From the NCBI RefSeq assembly GCF_008001035.1, contig NZ_CP042856.1:1860001-1924000 (forward strand): a DNA stretch of 64,000 nt, in the 5' to 3' direction. Shown here piece after piece: positions 44,624 through 53,497 of the stretch (its first letter is position 1; every line of letters begins with the position of its first letter). Below the pieces are notes generated by a model. The model made no database searches. It saw only the letters and a program-made list of their open reading frames with translations, and was not told the origin of the DNA. This stretch comes from Salinibacterium sp. dk2585. GTDB taxonomy: Bacteria > Actinomycetota > Actinomycetes > Actinomycetales > Microbacteriaceae. A program made the position numbers and the translations under genes.

Positions 44624-46075
44624 TTGCTAGATGATGACGTTGTGACCGTACCCGCCGGGTGGTACCCGGACCCGATGGGACTCCCACAACTTCGCTGGTG
44701 GGACAACCACTCGTGGACCGAGTTCACGTCTGCCGCGCGCACTCCGCTGATCGTGCAGGACGAGCCGCGGCTCGCCTATGCCGACGACGACCTTCCCTCG
44801 CGGCGCTCCCAGCGCGAGCAGCGCACGGCGGCCGATGGCGCCCGGCAGCAGCCGATGTCCAAGGCCGAACTCATGTCGACGCTCAAGGAACTCGAGCCGC
44901 CCAAGCCGCAGCAGATCGAACGCAACCAACCGGCCCCCAACTTCTCCGACGACCAGGCGGCCGAAGATGCTGCACGCCGCGAGGCAGAACAGCGCGAAGC
45001 GCAGCAGCGCGCCGCCGAGCAGGAGGCCGCCCAGCGCCGGGCCGCCGAGCAGCAGGCAGCACAGCAGCGCGCCGCCCAGCAGGCGTACGAACAGCAGCAG
45101 GCATACGAGCAGCAGCAGGCCTTCCAGCAGCCCGGATTCGGACAGCAGCAGCCGGGCCACCCGCAGCAGCCGGGGTTCCCGCAGCAGCCGGGGTTCCCAC
45201 AGCAGGGCTACCCGCAGCAGCCGGGCTTCGGCCAGCAGGCGTACCAGTCAGCACCCGTCGGCGATCCCTTCGCCGACTTCGTGCAGGCACCCGAGGAACC
45301 GCGGTCCGCGCGCTCCTCGGTGAACTACAGCGACGCGCCGAGCTTCCCGCAGCCGCATGGTCCGGGCCAGCCCTACGTTGACCCGGCAGCGCAGGCGCAG
45401 TACGCGCGGCCCGAGGACCCCTACGCCTACTCCCGTTCGGCGCAGCGACGCCTCGACCGCTCGCAGGTCATCTACACACCTTCCGTCTGGGCCCTCGCGA
45501 TGCTGCCGCTCATGGTCATGGTCGTGATCCTGCTCGTGGTGTCGTCCGGCGCCCAGGCGGTGCCGCCCGTCGTGACCCTCGCGATCTACGGCGCGGCCTA
45601 CGCGGCGGCAATCGTGCTGGCGTTCTTCGACCGCCGCTCGCTCCTCGCAGCCGGCCACCGTGCGCCCGCCCACTGGGCACTCGCAATCATGACCGCGCCC
45701 GTCTATCTGGTGGCACGCTCCGTCGCAACCAACAGGGAGTTCGGCAAGGGCATGACGCCGATCGTCGTCTGGAGCTCGCTCCTCGTCATCCAGATGCTCT
45801 CCGTGCTCGCGGTTCCAGGCATCGTTATCTCGGCCCTGCCCGAGGTCTTCAAGGCCGAGGTCGAGCAGTCCATCGCGAACGATGCGGCGATCGTCGGCAC
45901 GACCCTCGACGTCGAGTGCCCGAACCCGGCTGTGCAGATCGGCGTGCAGTTCACCTGTGTCGGCACGACCGAGACCGGAAACCAGGTCGAGATCGCCGTC
46001 AGCCTCCAGCGCAGCAACGGCTGGATCGACTGGCGCGTCGACTCGCAGATCTGGAAGTCGGGCGCACTCGGCTAG
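44624..46075 (+). CDS. DUF2510/DUF4333 membrane protein with Gln-rich linker
   Basis: The 483-residue protein starts with a DUF2510 domain (VPAGWYPDPMGLPQLRWWDNHSWTEF, residues about 8-33). A long Gln/Ala-rich coiled region follows (residues about 95-165), then tandem repeats of the type GFPQQP (about 165-205, encoded by 15- to 18-base repeats). Three to four transmembrane helices come next (about 290-410), and last an external DUF4333 domain with two Cys (VECPNPAVQIGVQFTCVGTTETG). TTG at 44624 has GAGAGGG eight bases upstream; GTG at 44642 is an alternative. A very strong terminator follows. Confidence 0.82.
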   Translation: MLDDDVVTVPAGWYPDPMGLPQLRWWDNHSWTEFTSAARTPLIVQDEPRLAYADDDLPSRRSQREQRTAADGARQQPMSKAELMSTLKELEPPKPQQIERNQPAPNFSDDQAAEDAARREAEQREAQQRAAEQEAAQRRAAEQQAAQQRAAQQAYEQQQAYEQQQAFQQPGFGQQQPGHPQQPGFPQQPGFPQQGYPQQPGFGQQAYQSAPVGDPFADFVQAPEEPRSARSSVNYSDAPSFPQPHGPGQPYVDPAAQAQYARPEDPYAYSRSAQRRLDRSQVIYTPSVWALAMLPLMVMVVILLVVSSGAQAVPPVVTLAIYGAAYAAAIVLAFFDRRSLLAAGHRAPAHWALAIMTAPVYLVARSVATNREFGKGMTPIVVWSSLLVIQMLSVLAVPGIVISALPEVFKAEVEQSIANDAAIVGTTLDVECPNPAVQIGVQFTCVGTTETGNQVEIAVSLQRSNGWIDWRVDSQIWKSGALG

Positions 46076-46090
46076 TCTGCACCCACACCG

Positions 46091-46130
46091 CCAGAAGGGG
46101 CCGCATCCACAGGGATGCGGCCCCTTCTGG
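46091..46130 (+). terminator. Strong hairpin terminator after the DUF2510 gene
   Basis: A perfect 18-bp stem (CCAGAAGGGGCCGCATCC with its complement) with a four-base loop ACAG begins 16 bases after the stop codon. It is the strongest simple hairpin in the window. Confidence 0.92.
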
Positions 46131-46225
46131 GTACCGGCGGCGACACGGCCGCGCAAGAACATCTCCCCCTCGCGGAGGAAGCGCAAGTTCACCTGAGCGG
46201 GAGGGCGACGCGGACATACCCGTAA

Positions 46226-46263
46226 GCGGTGAGCACGTGGTGCAGACACCACGCGATCACCGC
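46226..46263. other. Compound hairpin in gene-free region
   Basis: Outer stem GCGGTGA/TCACCGC, a 3x3 internal loop (GCA/CGA), inner stem CGTGGTG/CACCACG and a four-base loop CAGA. It lies in the 494-base gap 46076-46569, beyond the DUF2510 terminator and before the SNF2 helicase stop, where no open frame looks coding. It could be part of a small RNA or a second terminator. Confidence 0.6.
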
Positions 46264-46340
46264 TCGACGAATTCGCAATCCCCCGTGCAGAATCCCTGAG
46301 GGATTTCGGGCCTCTTTCCCTACTGCACTGCTCACGAGGG

Positions 46341-46430
46341 CCGGATAGGGGGCCTCGTTGGTGTCGGCCTGACAGTCGCGGTCAATACCCCCGTATTCCG
46401 CGACCGGCCGACACCGGCCCCGCTATCCGG
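46341..46430. other. 90-base long hairpin (near-perfect inverted repeat)
   Basis: Five successive stem blocks pair in order: CCGGATAG/CTATCCGG, GGGGCC/GGCCCC, GGTGTCGGCC/GGCCGACACC, TCGCGG/CCGCGA and AATAC/GTATT, closing on a CCCC loop. They give 35 base pairs with small bulges between. Neighbouring hairpins are at 46291-46305 (AATCCCT/AGGGATT), 46439-46458 (GTGTTGC/GCAACAC) and 46511-46532 (GTGTCC/GGACAC). The cluster may be a structured RNA, a MITE-like element or a stacked terminator; the sequence alone does not decide. Confidence 0.65.
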
Positions 46431-46569
46431 GTTGCCCCGTGTTGCGTTGCTGCAACACTAGAAGAATCCGACCACGTGGTATGCCCCCATTTCGGGGTGC
46501 CCCCTGATGGGTGTCCGCATTAAGGAGGACACGCTGACCGGGGGTTTCGCGGTCACGGTCGCCTCGACG

Positions 46570-48726
46570 TCACTCCCCGATCGCCGCCCGGAGGAGTGCC
46601 ACGAGCGCCTCGACCTGGATCTCCGAGGCGTCGACGACCTCCTCGTCGCTGCCGTCGAGGGCACGGGCCGCGAGGCCCGCCTTGCTGTCGATCAGCTCGG
46701 CGATCTTGGAGTCGATCGTCTGGGCCGCGATGACTCGCCACGCCGTGACGGGCTCCTCCTGGCCGATGCGGTGCACACGGTCAATGGCCTGGGTCTGCTC
46801 CGCCGAGGTCCAGCTGAGTTCTGCCAACACGACGTTGGAGGCGGCCTGCAGGTTGAGCCCCACGCCGGCCGCTGTGAGCGACGCGACGACGACCGAGACC
46901 TCTGGATCGTTGTTGAAGGCGTCGACCTCCGCCTGGCGCTGCGTCGCAGTCTGGTCGCCACGGATCGACACCGTCTTGAGCCCGCGGCGCGCGAGGGTCT
47001 CCTCGGCGGCATCCATGACGTCGATGTGCTTAGCGAAGAACACGACCTTGCCGACGGAGCGTGCGAGCTGTGCCGTGTAGTCGGCAGCGAGCACGGCCTT
47101 CGCCTGGCCGATGCGACGAACCATGCTGAAGACGTTTTCACCCGTCGCGGACGACTTCGACTCCTCGAGCTCGGCACGCGCGACCATGCGCATGAGCTCG
47201 TGGCTCGGGGTGTCGCTGCCGTCGCGAGAGGAGACGAGCGAGAGGTACCGGTTCTTGAGCCGTTGGCCGAGCTCGCGCTCCGCCTCCTTGATACCTCGGC
47301 CGAGGTCGTCATCCAGCTCGACCGGGAGGTCGGCGATGCGCTTCGATGGAAGGTTGGAGGCAACGTCGAGCTTCTTGCGCCGCACGATGCCCATGTCGAT
47401 GACGGCCTGCCTCGCCTGCGCGAAGAATCCGAAGTCCGCCGGCGTGAGCCCAGTCTCCTCCAGCTTCGCCATGAGCTCGAGCGTCGGCTTCTCGCCGTCG
47501 ATCCAGCCGAGGAACTGCCAGATAGCCCTGAAGTCCTCGATCGTGTTGATGAGCGGCGTGCCCGTGAGGGCGATCATGAGGGCGCGCGGCCGCAGCGAGC
47601 GGATGCTCTCGGCGAGCGAGAGCACGTGGCGGGAGCGCTGGGACTCCCTGTTCTTGATGAAGTGCGCCTCATCGACGACCATGCCCCGGAAGCCGAGCGT
47701 GCGCAGCCACCCCACATGCCTGTCGAGCACGTCATAGTTGACGATCACGACGTCGGCGTAGGCATCCAGGTCGTCGCCGTCACCGTGGATGACGGTCGCC
47801 CTGCGGTTGGGGGTCCAGCGCTCGACCTCTCGCGCCCAGTTCATCTTTACGACATTGGGCACGACGACGAGCAGTGGGTAGGAATTGGTGGCGGATGCCG
47901 CGAGCAGCGCCTGCGCCGTCTTGCCGAGGCCCGGCTCGTCGGCGAGCAGGTAGGTGCGGTGCCCCTCCCGCGCACTCGCGACGAACTCGGCCTGGTGGTG
48001 GAAGAGTTCGAGCCCGCCTGGCACGCGCCGGTCGGCAGGCGTGGGTTCGGGAAGCTCCATGCTGGCCACGTTGCCGCCGGAACCATACTCGAACGCCCTG
48101 AAGAGGGGGTCGAGGAGCTCCCAGTTGGCGAGGCGACGCGTCTGCGGCACCGCCTTCGGCACTGCCGAGAAGTCGGGTGCGAGGAAGGGGTTGCTGAGCT
48201 GGCGGGAGATGACGGAGCGCGGCACGACCTGCTTCTCCGCCTCGGGGGCGGGCGCGGTTGCTTCCGCCGCGATGATCAGCTCATCTGGGCTGAGCTCGGC
48301 TCCGGACGCCATGAGCATGTCGCGACGCAGCTTGCGCGCGGCATCCGAGATGGGCGCGTCCTCCGCGAGGAGGGCGATGAGGGAGGTGTCGCGTGCCGCA
48401 GCCTTGGCGAGGATCGTCGCGACCCCGTCGAGGCGCTTGAGCAGTTCGGCGCGGTCGGCATCCGAGACCTCGGTGTCGCTCTTGGCCCGCGCGCGTTCCT
48501 CGCGCATCAGGAGGGCGATGACCTGGAACTTGGTGCGGTTGGCGGGCGAGACCTTGCCCCGCTCTGCCGCGTTCTCGATTTCGCGTACGGCACGGGCCAG
48601 CACGGGGATGATGCCGGCGTCGTCGCCCGGGCGCACGCGACGCTGGGCCGTGCGGCGGCCTCCCTTGGAGGGGGTGCGTGACTTTCCGTTGATGGTGTTG
48701 CCTTCCGAACGGCCGGAGCGGGCCAT
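46570..48726 (-). CDS. SNF2-family DEAD/DEAH-box helicase
   Basis: The 718-residue protein has a basic N-terminal tail, an uncharacterised region of about 200 residues, and then the SNF2 motor. Motif I DEPGLGKT is near residue 265, the DEAH box (VVDEAHFIKN) near 350, LTGTPLIN (motif III), and the helicase C domain with VFFAKHIDVMD, LTAAGVGLNLQAAS and DRVHRIGQ (motif VI). Such proteins translocate on double-stranded DNA and remodel bound proteins. It is a single-gene unit; a gap of about 190 bases separates it from the next gene. Confidence 0.92.
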   Translation of the reverse strand: MARSGRSEGNTINGKSRTPSKGGRRTAQRRVRPGDDAGIIPVLARAVREIENAAERGKVSPANRTKFQVIALLMREERARAKSDTEVSDADRAELLKRLDGVATILAKAAARDTSLIALLAEDAPISDAARKLRRDMLMASGAELSPDELIIAAEATAPAPEAEKQVVPRSVISRQLSNPFLAPDFSAVPKAVPQTRRLANWELLDPLFRAFEYGSGGNVASMELPEPTPADRRVPGGLELFHHQAEFVASAREGHRTYLLADEPGLGKTAQALLAASATNSYPLLVVVPNVVKMNWAREVERWTPNRRATVIHGDGDDLDAYADVVIVNYDVLDRHVGWLRTLGFRGMVVDEAHFIKNRESQRSRHVLSLAESIRSLRPRALMIALTGTPLINTIEDFRAIWQFLGWIDGEKPTLELMAKLEETGLTPADFGFFAQARQAVIDMGIVRRKKLDVASNLPSKRIADLPVELDDDLGRGIKEAERELGQRLKNRYLSLVSSRDGSDTPSHELMRMVARAELEESKSSATGENVFSMVRRIGQAKAVLAADYTAQLARSVGKVVFFAKHIDVMDAAEETLARRGLKTVSIRGDQTATQRQAEVDAFNNDPEVSVVVASLTAAGVGLNLQAASNVVLAELSWTSAEQTQAIDRVHRIGQEEPVTAWRVIAAQTIDSKIAELIDSKAGLAARALDGSDEEVVDASEIQVEALVALLRAAIGE

Positions 48727-48920
48727 GTTCCTCCTGAATCGGCGGATGCCGAGGTATTCACGCCGAGAAAGGTCGAACCCGGCTGCACCGCACCGTGTGG
48801 TGCGCCCTTCGAGTCGCTGCGAAGCGGGATCAGCGTCGCCCTCGGGGCAGCGATTCCAGACTCGAGCAACGTGAGAACACGGTCGAGACGGTGAACGGAA
48901 TCGTCAGCGCACTCTTCAGT

Positions 48921-50402
48921 TTAGTGCACGCGACGCAGATCGCGCACCGCTGGACCTTCAAGTCGGGTGCCATCGGCGGCGAATCGTGAGCCGTGGAGGG
49001 GGCAGTCCCAGCTCAACTCGGCATCGTTCCACTTGAGCACGCCGCCCATGTGCGGGCAGACGACGCCCACCCGTGTGAGCTCTCCCGCGACTCGACACGT
49101 TCCCACGGGCGCGAGCCTCGGCCCACGCCCGACCACGCCCTGCCCTTCGCCGGCTCCCGGGTCGCTGCAGGAGTGCCTGCGCCCAGCCCTTGATGGCGTA
49201 GACACCTTCCGCCGCACCGGCACCGATGACGGAGCCGACATCGGCGAGGCTGACCCCGTGACGATAGAGCTGCTGCGCCCAGGGCATGTTGCCACCCAGC
49301 AGGAGAGAGCGCGAGGGGACAGCGCCGACGGCATTCGTCATGCACTTGTCGTAGCCGGTCGCGACGAAGACACACGGCCGTGGCCGCCCGGCATGGGGCC
49401 CACGTAGGGAACGCCGCTCACAGGCTCGTAGTCCTGCGCCGCCCACGTGTGGGTGCGCTCAGCCCCCGGAAAGTAGCGCTGCGTCCACTCCTCAAGCCCG
49501 TCGACAGCCGCCTGCTCCGAGCGAGTGCGACCCACCGCATGGCCGTTGCCTCCCACGAGGAGGCGCTCCTCTCCTCCGACCGGGGTCGTGCGCAGCGAGC
49601 GGGTCGAGCTGTCGAGCGAGAGATACATGGCCTTGGGGGTGTCACCGGGCACGCGGTAGGCGAGGGCATAGGAGCGCTGCGGCTTGAGCTTGGCGAAGTG
49701 GAGGCCGCGGTCGAAGATCGGGAATCCGGTCGCGACGACGATGCGCCCCGCCGTGACCTCCCCCGCCGAAGTGCTCAAGCGCACGGAGGTGTCCGCCGAC
49801 ATCGAGGTCACGCGCACGCCCTCGTGAATGACGCCGCCGTGGGCGACCGTGTCGGCCGCGAGTTCGTCGAGCACGTCCATGGGGTCGAACTGCACCTGGT
49901 CGGCGAGCCGCATGACGGCGGTCGTGTCGAACGGCAGCTCCTCTCCCCCGTCTGGAGTCACCGGCAGGCCGAGGCTAAGCGCCGCCCTGAACTCCTCGCG
50001 CACCTTCCTGGCGCCCTTCGCGGTCGTCGCATAGGTCACGGCGTCCCTGACCTGCACCGGCACGTCGTGTGCCTCGCAGTAGCGCAGGAGCCATTCGCGC
50101 CCCTCACGGTTCGCTGCGACATAGGCCTCCGCCTGCTGCCTCGTGCGGTGCTTCAGCACGGTCGAGAGCCGGCTGCCCTGCAGGAGGGAGAGCTTGGCGG
50201 TCGTGTTGCCCGTCGTCACTGCGCCCACGTGACGCGCCTCGAGCACGCCGACCGCGAGGCCGGCGCGGGCGAGCAGGAGTGCGGTCGTGAGCCCCGTGAG
50301 GCCCGCCCCGATGACGGCGACGTCATAGTGCGCCCCGTCGGGGAGCGGCGTCGTGTGGGGTGACGTGGTCGACCGGGTCTCGTCCATCCAAATCGATCGC
50401 AT
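48921..50402 (-). pseudogene. FAD-dependent oxidoreductase with Rieske domain, two frameshifts
   Basis: The family protein is about 490 residues: a DAO-type FAD domain followed by a Rieske [2Fe-2S] domain. The N-terminal 340 residues are intact (AVIGAGLTGLTTALLLARAG, GNTTAKLSLLQGSRLS, YVGPMPGGHG). The frame then shifts near 49375, where FVATGYDKCMTNAVG continues in a second frame. It shifts again near 49170, where the third frame gives VCPHMGGVLKWNDAELSWDCPLHGSRF with both Cys-His Rieske pairs. The start at 50402 has GAGGAGG upstream. Either a real pseudogene or two sequencing errors. Confidence 0.8.
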
Positions 50403-50502
50403 GCTGCCTCCTCGAACCGTGCGCCTCTGCCGTCTCTTGCAGGCTTAGCACGACACGCTCCGCCTTCACTGGGACTGCTGGCGGCCCCAATAGAGTCGGC
50501 TC

Positions 50503-51852
50503 GTGAGCACCTACACCGCACCGGATGCCGCGGCCGCCGTCTCCCGCCTGCAGTCACTCATCCGCATCCCCACCGTGTCGCGCCTCGATGAGGCGGAGGT
50601 CGATTGGGCACAGTTCCGCCGCCTGATCGATGCCCTTCCGGGGATGTACCCGCTCGTGCACGAGCACCTCGAGCGCGAGCTGGTCGCAGGCCACTCGATG
50701 CTGTACCGCTGGGCCGGGCGCGGGGACGGCGCTCCATCCGTGCTCATGGCCCACTACGACGTCGTCGCCGCGAGCGACGAGGGGTGGCGGCATCCGCCGT
50801 TCTCTGGAGAGATTGTCGAGGAGGGTGGCGAGCGGCTCATCTGGGGCCGCGGAACCCTCGATGACAAGGGCAGCATGGTCGCCATCCTGGAGGCGGTCGA
50901 GGGGGCACTCGCCGAGGGCTTCCGGCCGCTCCACGACATCTACCTGTGCTTCGGGCACAACGAGGAGACGGCCGGGGACGGTGCCGCGCGGGTCGTGGAC
51001 CTGCTCGAATCCCGCGGTGTGCGCCCACGGCTCGTGAGCGACGAGGGCGGCGCCGTCGTCGAGGGCATCTTTCCGGGAGTGGACGCCCCCATCGCTGTCG
51101 TGGGCGTCGCCGAGAAGGGCATCATGTCGCTCATGCTGACGGTCGAGCAGCAGGGGGGCCACGCCTCGATTCCCCCGCGTCTCGCCGCGACAGCTCGCCT
51201 GGCGCGTGCCATCGTCGCACTCAACAAGCGACCTTTCCGCGCGGGCTTCACGCCCACGAACCTTGAGATGATCCGCACCCTCGGGGCACACGCGCGCAAT
51301 CCCCTCCGCTTCGCCTTCACCAAGCTCTGGCTCACGAAGCCCCTGCTCCTGCTGCTCTTCAAGCGTCTGAGTGACGAGACTGCCGCGATCGTGCGCACGA
51401 CGCAGGTCGTCACACAACTCGATGGCGCCATGGCGGCCAATGCGCTCGCGGAGCGCGCCACGGCGACCGTCAACGTCCGCATCGCGATCGGCTCCTCGGT
51501 CGCTGAGGCCGTGGAGCACGCACGGCGCGCCATTAACGATCCGCTCGTGCGCCTCGAGGTGCACGGTCCATCCGAACCGTCGCCCGTCTCGCCGACGAGC
51601 GGCACCGCCTGGCTGGCGGTCAAGGATTCGATCGAGGAGACCTACCCCGGCACGATCGTGACGCCCTACGTCATGCTCGGCGCGAGCGACAGCAGGCATT
51701 TCACGCGCATCAGCGACCATGTCTACCGCTTCAGCCCCTTCGAGATGTCGAAGGAGGAGCGGGGCACCCTGCACGCTAAGAACGAGCGGATGCGCGTCGA
51801 CACCTTCCTGCGGGGAATCGAGTTCTACCGGCGCCTCGTCGCCCGCCTGTGA
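50503..51852 (+). CDS. M20-family metallopeptidase (carboxypeptidase S/PM20D1-like)
   Basis: The 449-residue dizinc hydrolase has the first ligand in MAHYDVV (His84, with Asp86), the bridging Asp120 in GRGTLDDKGSM, the catalytic Glu pair in GHNEETAGDG, and a later His in SDSRHFTRISDHVYRFSP. A dimerisation domain lies between. The sequence around PPFSGEI and DDKGSM resembles carboxypeptidase S and PM20D1, which cut N-acyl amino acids or dipeptides. The GTG start is set by similarity. Confidence 0.9.
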   Translation: MSTYTAPDAAAAVSRLQSLIRIPTVSRLDEAEVDWAQFRRLIDALPGMYPLVHEHLERELVAGHSMLYRWAGRGDGAPSVLMAHYDVVAASDEGWRHPPFSGEIVEEGGERLIWGRGTLDDKGSMVAILEAVEGALAEGFRPLHDIYLCFGHNEETAGDGAARVVDLLESRGVRPRLVSDEGGAVVEGIFPGVDAPIAVVGVAEKGIMSLMLTVEQQGGHASIPPRLAATARLARAIVALNKRPFRAGFTPTNLEMIRTLGAHARNPLRFAFTKLWLTKPLLLLLFKRLSDETAAIVRTTQVVTQLDGAMAANALAERATATVNVRIAIGSSVAEAVEHARRAINDPLVRLEVHGPSEPSPVSPTSGTAWLAVKDSIEETYPGTIVTPYVMLGASDSRHFTRISDHVYRFSPFEMSKEERGTLHAKNERMRVDTFLRGIEFYRRLVARL

Positions 51853-51856
51853 CGTG

Positions 51857-52447
51857 CTATGAGGGCTCGTTGAGCCTGATGGCCTGGATCGGCCGGCTCA
51901 TTGGCGGCAGGTCGCGGAGACGCTCCACCGCGGGGAGAAGTTCATCGAGCCACACCTCGTAGCCCGTCGGGCTGAGGTGCAGGCCGTCGTCCGTGAGTTC
52001 CGAACGCAAGGCGCCTCCATCCGTGGCCATGCTCGGCCAGAGATCGAGGTGATGGGCGCGCACGGTCGAGCAGAACTGCCGCAGGTGGATGTTGGCCTCC
52101 TGGATCGCGGCCGCGAACTCGGCCGTCCTCGGCATGATCGACTGGTGGAGCAGCCGCACGCCGGGCAGCTCCCTCCGCAGGTGCACGAGCGCCACCTCGA
52201 CATTGCGCACGAGGTGCTCGACCGAACGGCGCATGCCCAGGTCATTCGTGCCCACCAGCATGAGGATCTCGTCGGGCTGCGTGGCCACGATGTCATCGAT
52301 CTGGGCGAGCACGTCATCGCTCGTGTAGCCGGGGACCGCAAAGTTGACCGACTCGACGTCGGGGAACCATGCATCCCAATCGCCGTTCGCGGTGATGCTG
52401 TCGCCGACGAAGGCGATCCTCCGTTTTGGGTCCTGCTGTTCGCCCAT
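51857..52447 (-). CDS. SGNH/GDSL hydrolase
   Basis: This 196-residue esterase-like protein has block I FVGDSITANGDW (Ser17), the block III Asn in VGTNDLGM and the terminal Asp-x2-His in DDGLHLSPTGYEVW. Members cleave acyl esters of lipids, sugars or peptidoglycan; the substrate is unknown. No signal peptide is seen. AGGACAGG lies before the ATG. It converges with the M20 gene, 4 bases apart. Confidence 0.9.
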   Translation of the reverse strand: MGEQQDPKRRIAFVGDSITANGDWDAWFPDVESVNFAVPGYTSDDVLAQIDDIVATQPDEILMLVGTNDLGMRRSVEHLVRNVEVALVHLRRELPGVRLLHQSIMPRTAEFAAAIQEANIHLRQFCSTVRAHHLDLWPSMATDGGALRSELTDDGLHLSPTGYEVWLDELLPAVERLRDLPPMSRPIQAIRLNEPS

Positions 52448-52528
52448 GAACCTGTCCTCTCACCGCTGCCCGAACATCTTGCAACTGCTCGCTGGGAGAA
52501 CGCCAGACGCCCGTAGCGCTGTGATGCC

Positions 52529-53416
52529 CTAGGTTCCCGGTGCGGTGTCAGCGAGCCAGCCGTCGAGCGAGGAGGGCGTGTCTGTGATGATGCCGTCGAC
52601 GCCCATCGCGAGCGCCTCAGCCCAGCTATCCTGCTCGTTGAGCGTGTAGAGCAGGATGCCGAGCCCCGCGTCATGCAACAGGTGCACCGTCTCGGGCGCG
52701 ACGGCAAGGGCCTTGCGGTTGGTCACGAGGGCGATCGCGTGGTGCGCGTGCACCTCGGCGACGGGATCCTTCGGGAGTTCCTTCGCGAGGACGAGCCGCG
52801 GGATGTCCGGCGCGCCCTTGAGGAGTTGCTGGAGCGTCTCGGGCTCGAAGCTTGCCGCGACCGTGCGATTGCCGACGCCGTGCTCGGAGATGAGCGCCGC
52901 AACCGTCGCGATCCCCTCAGCTGGCCACACCCCCTTGAGCTCGATCATCGCCTTGGTGCGGGATGTCGCGAGCAGCGCGAGAAAGTCATCGAGCGTCGGG
53001 ATTGTGACGCCCGCGTACCCGCTCGAGTACCAGGAGCCGGCATCCAGCCGACGGAGTTCGGCCAGCGTGAGCGAGTCGACGCGACCCGTGCCGTTCGTCG
53101 TGCGGTCGACCGTCGCGTCGTGGATGAGCACTGGGACGCCGTCAGCGCTGAGCCGCACGTCGACCTCGACGAAGACCATGTTCCCCTCAAGGGCGCGCTG
53201 CACGGCAGGAAGGGTGTTCTCGGGAGCTTCAGCGCGGTCGCCACGGTGACCCGCGATGAAGGCAGGATCTCCCGGCGCACGCAGGGAGCCGAACATGCTT
53301 GCCGCCTGGGTCTTGGTGGCCGCAGGGCCGAGCACGAGCACCAGCACGAGGGCCAGCGTCATGCCAGATGCGGTGAGTGCGCGCCTGCTCCGGGCGAGCA
53401 GGAGGACTGTCGCCAT
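52529..53416 (-). CDS. Exported glycerophosphodiester phosphodiesterase
   Basis: The 295-residue protein has a signal peptide or anchor (residues 15-38, ending near TQA) and the GDPD barrel: AGHRGDRAEAPENT (His56, Arg57, Glu65), FVEVDVRLSADGVPVLIHD with Glu83/Asp85 and His98, and the C-terminal DGIITDTPSSL. It releases glycerol 3-phosphate from phospholipid head groups, often for phosphate supply. A possible Pho-like direct repeat is 66 bases upstream. Confidence 0.92.
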   Translation of the reverse strand: MATVLLLARSRRALTASGMTLALVLVLVLGPAATKTQAASMFGSLRAPGDPAFIAGHRGDRAEAPENTLPAVQRALEGNMVFVEVDVRLSADGVPVLIHDATVDRTTNGTGRVDSLTLAELRRLDAGSWYSSGYAGVTIPTLDDFLALLATSRTKAMIELKGVWPAEGIATVAALISEHGVGNRTVAASFEPETLQQLLKGAPDIPRLVLAKELPKDPVAEVHAHHAIALVTNRKALAVAPETVHLLHDAGLGILLYTLNEQDSWAEALAMGVDGIITDTPSSLDGWLADTAPGT

Positions 53417-53481
53417 CGACGATCTCCTGAGGTCGGGTGACCCCGCGGGCTGCGGGGCGTGACCCCACCATATACGCGTCC

Positions 53482-53497
53482 GTTACCGTTTTGTTAC
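53482..53497. promoter_or_regulatory. Candidate 11-base-spaced GTTAC direct repeat
   Basis: GTTAC occurs twice with exactly 11 bases from start to start, the phase of actinobacterial PHO boxes (GTTCA-type repeats of 11 bases). It lies 66-81 bases upstream of the glycerophosphodiesterase start, a common Pho target, and overlaps the stop of the CAP-domain gene. The match in sequence is only partial. Confidence 0.3.

Noticed and set aside
46291-46400. 6C-type actinobacterial small RNA
   Set aside because: Two C-rich loops are present in the region, but neither has six or more C in a hairpin loop (the clear loop is CCCC), so the family definition is not met.
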